Program-made: the position numbers and the translations under genes
Shown: positions 57,283 to 64,000 of the stretch, in pieces
How positions within the stretch are numbered: the first letter of the stretch is position 1
Layout of the letters: each line of letters starts with the position of its first letter
The notes under the pieces: model-generated
What the model was told of the DNA's origin: nothing
Database searches by the model: none
The model's input: the letters and a program-made list of their open reading frames with translations, nothing else
From: Adiantum capillus-veneris
Lineage: Eukaryota; Streptophyta; Polypodiopsida; Polypodiales; Pteridaceae
DNA length: 64,000 bases
NCBI GenBank assembly: GCA_014529385.2
Contig: CM043942.1
Coordinates: 4,244,501 to 4,308,500 of the forward strand
Direction of reading: 5' to 3'

Positions 57283-58647
57283 GGGATGTCTGCATGAGCA
57301 AATAGCAAGAGGGTTTGACCAAGAGAGAGAGGGGGCTGATTTTTCAAAGGCATTATTCACTCACACTCACACAAACTCATGTGTGGAGTAAAAAGACTCA
57401 CTCTCTCTTCTCAAGATTTAATGGAAATCTTATCACCTACTCCAAGCTTGTGAGAAGGGAGGCCTACACCAACAACTCTTGGCTTTGTGATGCAAATCCA
57501 ACCAAGAGCCAAGCTTCAATGCATGCTCATCTTCTCTACCATGCTAATTACTAAGCTAGGCTATGCTAATATGAGTGATTATGTGAAGAGATGTACATCT
57601 TTCTCATAAGAATACTCCTTCTTCCTCTCAATCTACTCTCATACCCCACTAGCTCTCACCATCTTTGAAGGTGTGTAAGGTCTTGGGTCTAAGATCGGGA
57701 GGAATTGATGTTGTGTTTGATAGGTGTTTTGCTTAGTGCATGAAGCTTCCATCTTCATTGCACTAGCTAGTATTGAAGGAACACAAAAAATTGTATTGTA
57801 AAATGTCTCTCTTGATGAGAGAAACCATAGTACAAAGCCTTTTGGAGGGGGGACCGGCTCTATGTAAATCCGGTCCTCAATTGTTGTCAATAGCTTAATT
57901 TCTCTCTCTTTTGAAGTATTGTTCATGCTATCTAACTAGGTGTTGTACTTTTTGTTGCTCTCTCCACCCAAGCACTCTTGTTAATCTCATTAGGAACTTA
58001 TTCTAATGAAATGCTCACTATGTTCATGCTATTTTTTGCTACACACAAGTTACCAGGCCATTAAATGTTAGACATGCTTTTTGTTTTCTTTGTAACCTTT
58101 TATGCTAAAATAAACCCTTGTTCCCACTGCACTTCTACATTGGCATCGTCACCTTAAAGGAGGCTTCCCAAACATAAGGTGTTTCGACGATAAGCTTTCC
58201 AAGGAAGGGCTCCTGCTCCACAGGCTCAAAAGTTACTTCAAGGGATTCTCCCAAGAGGTGGCCATTTGTCACAGACTCCAATTGTTGTGAGGAATGCATC
58301 CCCATGAGAGATCATCCCCAAAAGCAAGGTAAATCCAAAAACTCTCAAGCAACCTCTATCTAGAAGCACTTCCCCACCCTCACTGAAGTCAAGAACTTCA
58401 AAGTTCTACAAGGATTTTTATTCTCAAAGATTGTAAAGCGGATATTCAAAGATCTCCGTCAACTTCAAGGTTAACTTTCAAGCTCTTTAGGTTCTTTGCA
58501 AATCCTATTTTCAAAGAGTGACTTCACAATTGGGTATGATTTAATCCCACATTCATGTCACCTCTTATAAAGGGAAAGACACTGCGATAGAGAGAGTATC
58601 TCTACTAATAAGACCAAGTCCCTCTATGTTTGCAATCACTTTGCATC

Positions 58648-59510
58648 ATGGGAGATAAGGGGATTGAAACATTCAATGGGGAAGGTTTCCACAGTTGGAA
58701 GACCAAGTTGCGAGGATACCTTATGAAAAGAAACTATGGTCTGTTGTAAAACCGAGGGTAAGCGAACCATCCACTTCTGTTGAAGGCACTCTCACTAGGG
58801 CCCAAATCACACAAGCACAAGCTAAAGATGAACAAGCACTCAATATAATTATCACATTACTCCATGATAATTATGTGCACTTTACATGTAGATGCACCAC
58901 TGCAATCCAAGCATGGGATATTGTAGAGCATAACTTTGGTGCTAAACAAAAGCAAAGTAAGATTAGCTTAAAGAAAAATCTTTACAAACTTACTATGATT
59001 CAAGGGGAGGATGTTTCAAACCTCGTTAACATACTAATAAGCATAATCACGTAGCTCACTTACATTCAGTGCCAAGTCCCGGAAGAAGATCAAGTCGTTG
59101 TGCTCCTAAGTGCTCTACCTGAAAGTTTTAACAACACAGTCACAGTCTTAGAGAAAAAGGAACCCATAACTTCTCTACAATATGTTACAGGGGAAATCCA
59201 TGAAGAAGAAAAGAAAATTAAGAAGAAATATGAATCAGTTGGAGGAACTTATTTTACATCATCATCATCATCACCTAGATTAAATAACAAGAAGTATTAT
59301 AAGTGGGGTAAGCTTGGACACTTCTCCAAGGACTGCTACAAGAACAAGTATTATAGAAATTGCGGCTCAAAGGTCATCCACCATCAAAATTCCAAGGAAG
59401 AAACAACAAAGACAAAAGTAGAGTCAATCTTGCTGAAGAAGAGGACGGAGATGCAGCTCAACAAGCTGAGAATTTTTTCCATGTGTATGCCGCCCCAACT
59501 ACTTTTGTGA
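58648..59510 (+). pseudogene. Copia-F gag
   Basis: ATG at 58648 begins MGDKGIETFNGEGFHSWKTKLRGYLM, the Copia gag start (F-x-G-x-x-F-x-x-W). A frameshift near 58735 leads to 58695-59054 (119 aa; ALNIIITLLHDNYVHF, AIQAWDIVEHNFGAKQ), a TAG at 59053, then 59100-59510 (LLSALPESFNNTVTVLE; a Lys-rich linker). The knuckle reads YYKWGKLGHFSKDC: both first Cys residues of CX2CX4HX4C are replaced (Tyr, Trp). It matches the retrofit-type Copia gag of plants. Confidence 0.88.
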
Positions 59511-59570
59511 GTATACTGATGTACTGTAAATATGGATGGTCTTACACTTTCTTTGTTTAAGGGGAGGATT

Positions 59571-59670
59571 TCTTAGTCTGTGTGACACCATATGATGAGA
59601 CCACTCAGTTTTTGTGATTATAGTCTGTGTGATTACCTCAGTCTGTGTGACTATTAGCCCGTGTGGCTAT
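59571..59670 (+). repeat. Four AGTCTGTGTGA-type repeats before the polypurine tract
   Basis: Copies start near 59574, 59621, 59639 and 59655 (the last as AGCCCGTGTGG). They fill the gap left by pol and lie between a first purine run (59560-59571) and the second (59710-59719). Confidence 0.7.
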
Positions 59671-59707
59671 AGTTCTTGATCCAGCTTCATTTAGTATAGT
59701 CCATGCC

Positions 59708-59719
59708 TAACAGGAGGAT
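59708..59719 (+). other. Copia-F polypurine tract
   Basis: AACAGGAGGAT stands directly before the LTR start TGTTGAGATAGG at 59720. A similar run AAGGGGAGGAT is at 59560. Confidence 0.65.
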
Positions 59720-60160
59720 TGTTGAGATAGGCATGTCCTTCTTCAGCGACTATGGAAAACACCTCTACATGTGCATACCTTTTGCTATTGGCATTTTTCC
59801 TTTAAGTTGTAAGTTTCTAAGAAGGGCCACATGGAGAGTTATCAGCCGGATAGCCACTCCAGCTTTGTACATAAATAAATCCCAAGCCTATGCTGTAAAT
59901 TATGCTAATCTAAAGGTATTATTAGCCCTTTTTGTGTATTGAGTCCATTTTTGAAAAGTGTGTGTACTTCTCTCTCTACTGTATGAAGTTATGGCTACTC
60001 TAGCCTTCAAGCCACCTTGAGCTCATTGCACACACACCCTCTCAACAATCTGTGCACAATTTCCATGCTCATGTGGTGCTTATTCTAAGAGAATATTGTA
60101 TGGACATTGAGCTTTGAATTCCCCTCTTGTTAGATATATGCTTTAAGGTTCATACATTGC
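59720..60160 (+). repeat. Copia-F 3' LTR (right end uncertain)
   Basis: It starts TGTTGAGATAGGC. A TACATAAATAAA at about 59866 may be its TATA region. The end is placed near CTCTTGTTAGATATA by appearance only. Confidence 0.5.
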
Positions 60161-60759
60161 CTGATGTTCAAGCTTAAAGTTGAGAGTTTGTGAAACTTAT
60201 GTATGTTTTTTTATGTCTATCGTATGTAAAATGTGTGCTTTTTGGTTTAGTATTTTGTGCCATTAAATAAGGCTCTAGATTAAATGTCAAAAAGCTCACA
60301 AAAATTGTTTTGATTGCAAAAGCTTGAAATCAGAAGCTCGCTAAAAATACACACTCCTTTTCACAAGACTATTTGTTAGTTAAAAATAACTCTCATATGA
60401 TGTTTAAGAATTATGAATGGCGGTCGTGCCTCTTCAACATGGGAGAAAAGGCATTGTTTATAGATCCTAAGTATGTCAAAGAGATTTTATCTTTATGATA
60501 TAGGAATTAGTTCCCATTAGAATCCTTTAATTTTCTGACCTAGCTTATGGTGTACGACCCTTATAACCATGATCAGGATGGATAGAGGGATTCCTCTCTT
60601 CTGTTGCTTGTATCCTAGCTTCATGAAATTAGAGTAGGCTGTTATCAACAAAACTTGAAAATAAAGGAAGGCCATCTATCAAGTCGTCCCAATCTTTTGA
60701 GTTAGGGACTTCACAAAACCTAGATTTTGATGGGCTAGAAGCATGATGGGTTGCCTTCA
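60161..60759. other. Unassigned AT-rich sequence
   Basis: No coding motif or repeat is visible between the Copia-F LTR and the cut end of Gypsy-G. Confidence 0.5.
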
Positions 60760-61560
60760 CAAAAGACCTTTTGCACTAAAAGGACTGAAGAACAAAAGGG
60801 AGAGGAGCTAGGCCTCACCATCCCTTTGTCTACCAATTCTTGTATTTGCCTCATAATCTCCTCTTGTTGAGCTTGAGAAACTCAATAAGGAGGCTTGTTA
60901 GGCGGGGAGCTTCTTGGTAGGAGCTCAATTTGATGGTCATCATCCCCTCATTTTGGAGGTAAGTCCATAGGGACATCATCGATGAACACATCTTGGAATC
61001 CTTTTAGAAAATTAGACAAGTCTAACTCTTCTTGATTCCTAGCATTTACATTTGATGAAACATTAGGATCTTTTAGGGATTCTTTGACAAAAATTGTACA
61101 CAGAAATTGAGCTCTTCATTAATTTATCAAAAGCAGGTGAATTTACAAGTGGTATAATACGACCAAAATCGCTAGAATCATGTTCTTTCCCCTGTAGGTG
61201 AATTAGATTCTCCTTTCAAGAAACTTAATGTTGGCAGCCATGTGGTTGAACCATGGTGCCCCTAGGATAGCATCTTCATGTTGGAGAGGAGAGATGAAAA
61301 AGTATTCTTTGTTGACATATCTTTAAACATGAAGCCTCAACTTCCTAATCAATGGAGTAAGAGGCTCGTTGTCCCTTGAAAGCGAAGTCGTCCATTGCAA
61401 TATCTCCCATCTTGAAAGCTTGAATGCCCAGCTTGATGGCCAAATTCGTTGATATAAAGTTATAGAGCCAGGGTTAAACAAGATGAAGGCATCATGCTCC
61501 CTTACCTTTCCCCAATTATAGAAGAGAGGTGATCCTTTGCAATGAGCATCCTCTTTTGGA
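60760..61560 (-). pseudogene. Gypsy-G protease and RT N-terminus
   Basis: Text in shifting frames: EHDAFILFNPGSI (active-site D is N, compare LFDSGAT), TNLAIKLGIQAFKMGD, PRGTMVQPHG-type remnants of the ILGAPWF block, KSSIS, DVFIDDVPMDLPPK, ELLPRSSPPNKPPY, QELVDKGMVRPSSSPF. The order equals that of Gypsy-E 52690-53410. Coding ends before the RT catalytic blocks. Confidence 0.8.
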
Positions 61561-61587
61561 GCTTCGATGGTGGAATCCCTAAGAGTC

Positions 61588-62921
61588 TCATTGCGAGCAT
61601 TTCTCTTGGGCAAGAATGATAGCCATGCCCTTGCTCCCCACACTTAAAACACTTATGGTCTTTGTAAAAATCTTCAAGATCTTCAAGAGAGAGTTTGTTT
61701 TACCTTTGTAAACTCCCTTCTCCTTGGATCGATTGTTGTTGTTAGAATTTCCTTGGGAAGAATTTTGGGCATTGGTCTTCCCCTTTGCATCACTCTTGTT
61801 TGTTTTCCATGGGATTGACATTCTGTCTAGCCCCTTGTTGGAAATTGATGCACGAAGCAACCATGCTGTGGTGGATTACTTCGATGATAGAACCACGCGA
61901 TTGAGAGTTGACGTGCTCAACCATCTCTTCAAGTAATCCTGCACAAAATTGTTGCTTTTGCTCGACAAAATCTATCTTTTGGAAGAAATTAGCCTTGAGA
62001 TGTAAATCCCAAAACTTGTCTACATATTTGTGAATAGACTCATGGGAGAGAAGCTTCAAATTGTGCCATTTGGTAAGCACTTTGTTATAGCATCGCTTGC
62101 TAGGAATTTCTTCATGATGGAAACTCGTAGAGTTTTCCATGTCTTTGGGGCTTCACTGTTGCCACGAAGGCTAGCCCACCATTGACAAGCCGATTTTTGG
62201 AAGTGCATAGCTACATGGCATAGCTTGGAGGACTCCGTGAAGCCCTCGTCTCCAAAGGACACATCAAATTGCTGGATGAAGGCCAATACTTTGCTGGTAG
62301 CACCAAAGGTGCTATGAGAAAAGAGATACTCTTTCCTCCCTCTTTGAACTTCTTGAGCTTTTGTGACCTTCGCCATGCAGGGTATGATTTGTGATGTCCT
62401 CCCCTCTTGCAACGTCTAGGAGAATAGCTATAGATTTCATTGGAAGAGGAGGAAGGTGAAGAAGAAGGAGAAGAGAGTGACCTCTTTCTTGACCTTTTCT
62501 TCCTTTGTTTTCTCTCTTCCCTTTCGAAGTGATGAGGAGAGGGACTGTGAGTTGACCGTTTCCTCTTGGGAGGAGTTGGAAATCGTCTAGATCGCCGTCA
62601 TCATGGAGCCACATCTTCAGAGGAACTTAGAGCTTCATTGCTCTTTTTCTCTTTGAATTCCTCCTCTCATATGGGAGAGAGTCTTCTTTTGGGGGTCTTT
62701 TCAAGAGGCCTCCTAAGTTATCTCTCCTCTTGGAGAGGAAGGGTAATCCCATAAGTGCAAAGTTGTTGAGTAACTTCGGCTTGCAAAGCAGGGTTGCGCA
62801 TAACTTTCTGCAACCTAGTAACAAGATAATTGACAAACATGGGGGCATCATCATTAGCACCTTCATGTGCAAAATCAAAGTTATCAATGTTCATTCTACT
62901 CTCTTGGTTATTGTTAGCCAT
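61588..62921 (-). pseudogene. Gypsy-G gag with CCHC knuckle
   Basis: Met at 62921 opens MANNNQESRMNIDNFDFAHEG and PMFVNYLVTRLQKVMRNPAL, a gag N-terminus absent from Gypsy-E. Frames 62412-62056 (VLAFIQQFDVSFGDEGF; HVAMHFQKSACQWWASL) and 62140-61790 (FCAGLLEEMVEHVNSQ) follow, then an intact knuckle CFKCGEQGHGYHSC at about 61651-61610. The QWWASL confirms that the stop in Gypsy-E at 52082 replaces Trp. Three or more frame changes break the gene. Confidence 0.9.
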
Positions 62922-63216
62922 GTTAATTTGTGTACTTACTTAGTGTATGATTTGGCAATTCAAAACCTTAGTTGCTACTCCTCTTAGCCTTTGAAAATCA
63001 TCTCTTAAGTATCTACATCCACGGCTCAAATTGCTTAATTATAGAGAGTAGTGGAATGGGTCTAATATTGCAGAGTTGCCAAGGGATAGTTCCTTTCAAA
63101 CTTCTTATGGATCAATAATGGCAAAGCCATAGGCAACTCTAAAAAGACTCCATTATTAAGACCAAAGCTCCCGAGGTGTGACTTAAGGACCTCTCTTCTT
63201 AAGCAAGAAAAGAGAA

Positions 63217-63235
63217 GCCAAATTCTTTGATACCA
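63217..63235 (-). other. Gypsy-G primer binding site
   Basis: The minus strand reads TGGTATCAAAGAATTTGGC, one base inside the LTR end (TTACA). The first 8 bases match the initiator-Met primer site; such Met-type sites are usual in chromoviruses. Confidence 0.82.
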
Positions 63236-63236
63236 A

Positions 63237-64000
63237 TGTAATGGAAATGGCCTATAAACTTTGAGAGAAGCGGAATTAGGAAACCTAGAGAAAGCATTTT
63301 TGTGAGATTAGTTTGTGAGCATAGATGGTGAACTTAATTGATGGTAGCAACATAAACATAGTACTTTAATTAACTTGGCATGAACAATACTTTTGCAAGA
63401 GAGAGAGTTTAGCGAACATGACAACAATTAAGGACCGGAGCCGGTTCCCCCTCCAATAGGATTTGTATTATAGATTCTCTCATTAAGAGAGACTTGGTAC
63501 AATAAAATCTTTGTGTTCCTTGTGACCTAGGTGATGCAATGAAGATGGAAAGCTTCATGCATCACGAGCATAACATGAACTTTGTAAAAAGAATTAACTA
63601 TCCCAAGCCTCAGTCCCAAGGCCTCAAACACCTTCGAAGGTGGAGAGAGCTAGTGGGGAATGAGGGTAGGGAAGAGGAAGAAGAAACATTTCATAGGAGA
63701 AAGAAGTAGTTCCTCACTTATCGTCACTCTTGTTGCTAGCATACATAATAGCATAGTAATGAATATGGAGAAGATGGAAAGCTTAAGCATTGAAGCATGG
63801 CTCTTGGTTGGATTTACGTTCCATAGCCAAGAGTGTTGGTGTAGGCTCTCAACTTCTCTACTAGCTTGGAGAAGGAGATGGGGCTCTTGCACTTTGCACT
63901 TTACATAGTGAGAGTCTGTGTGAGTGTGTGTGGGAGAGTATACCCCCCAATCTAGCCCCCTTATTTCTTTGGTTGACTCCCCCTTATAGCTCAATCTTGA
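63237..64000 (-). repeat. Gypsy-G 5' LTR (outer part beyond the window)
   Basis: On the minus strand it ends CCATTTCCATTACA and aligns with 30490-31493 without the 282-bp duplication seen there. Open frames on both strands (63994-63650) are LTR text shared with 30527-30788. Confidence 0.9.

Larger units (their letters stand above)
58073..60160 (+). mobile_element. Copia-F: gag-only Copia remnant with 3' LTR
   Basis: The sequence after the Gypsy-E LTR holds a leader, a gag frame (58648-59500), then at once a repeat-rich 3' region and a polypurine-LTR junction at 59720. No protease, integrase or RT is found, so pol was lost. The 5' LTR is not evident; sequence 58140-58320 has a fragmentary open text (FDDKLSKEGLLLHRLK) I cannot place. 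The right end of the LTR near 60160 is uncertain. Confidence 0.75.
60760..64000 (-). mobile_element. Gypsy-G: chromovirus-type element, LTR to RT start
   Basis: Minus strand: LTR (64000-63237, outer end beyond the window), primer site, gag (62921 to about 61600), protease and the first RT block (RPSSSPFCSSVLLVQK at about 60790). Homology to Gypsy-E then stops at about 60760. The LTR matches the Gypsy-C1 LTR. Many stops and frame changes are present. Confidence 0.9.

Noticed and set aside
58140-58320. FDDKLSKEGLLLHRLK text as an integrase zinc region of another Gypsy
   Set aside because: Only one weak CxxL pattern and no core motifs follow; the fragment is too short to assign.

Overview
The window is a stretch of repeat-dense nuclear DNA from a land plant. 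The evidence is the mix of plant-type Ty1/Copia elements with initiator-Met primer sites, a chromodomain-bearing Ty3/Gypsy lineage, a second Gypsy lineage, a non-coding LTR element with an Athila-like tRNA-Asp primer site, and two L1-like LINEs. A large-genome lineage such as a fern or conifer would fit, with fern as a low-confidence guess. I found no intact single-copy host gene, rRNA, tRNA or CRISPR array. Every long coding region is a retrotransposon part, and nearly all carry stops, frameshifts or lost catalytic residues.

Layout. 1-3749: minus-strand Copia element (Copia-1), its 3' end off the window, with a 631-bp LTR at 3119-3749. 3786-13603: a large non-coding LTR element (LARD-A, interior 4621-9896). 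Its 3' LTR is split at 10375-13121 by a 2.75-kb non-autonomous Copia-like element with a perfect 5-bp target duplication. 13604-17037: the 3' half of a relative (LARD-B). 17038-18083: GA arrays around a duplicated 182-bp unit. 18084 to about 22700: minus-strand LINE-1, nearly intact. 22907-23700: microsatellites and a foldback element. 23730-26170: minus-strand Gypsy fragment (Gypsy-T1). 26480-27850: an unrecognised, possibly spliced gene fragment.

27850-31493: plus-strand chromovirus-type Gypsy (C1) with its LTR, fused to a Copia-D leader and a GC-rich patch (to 32230). 32230-34760: non-coding, with a degenerate satellite. 34760-42560: a minus-strand Gypsy (T2) split by chromoviral LTRs, including a solo LTR with target duplication at 40064-41664. 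42634-46689: plus-strand Copia-D. 46690 to about 51745: minus-strand, GC-rich LINE-2 with a poly(A) tail. 51745-58072: plus-strand chromovirus E with chromodomain and 3' LTR. 58073 to about 60160: a gag-only Copia remnant (F). 60760-64000: minus-strand chromovirus G (LTR, primer site, gag, protease, start of RT).

The genes do not form a pathway; each set is the gag-pol of a replicating element or its wreckage. The signals most worth following are a recurrent ATTGG/CCAAT dyad with 21-22 bp spacing in three chromoviral LTRs, a 3'-terminal stem-loop plus (CT)n tail on LINE-1 resembling the recognition signal of stringent-type LINEs, the gag-only Copia remnant, and the gene-like fragment with plausible splice sites.
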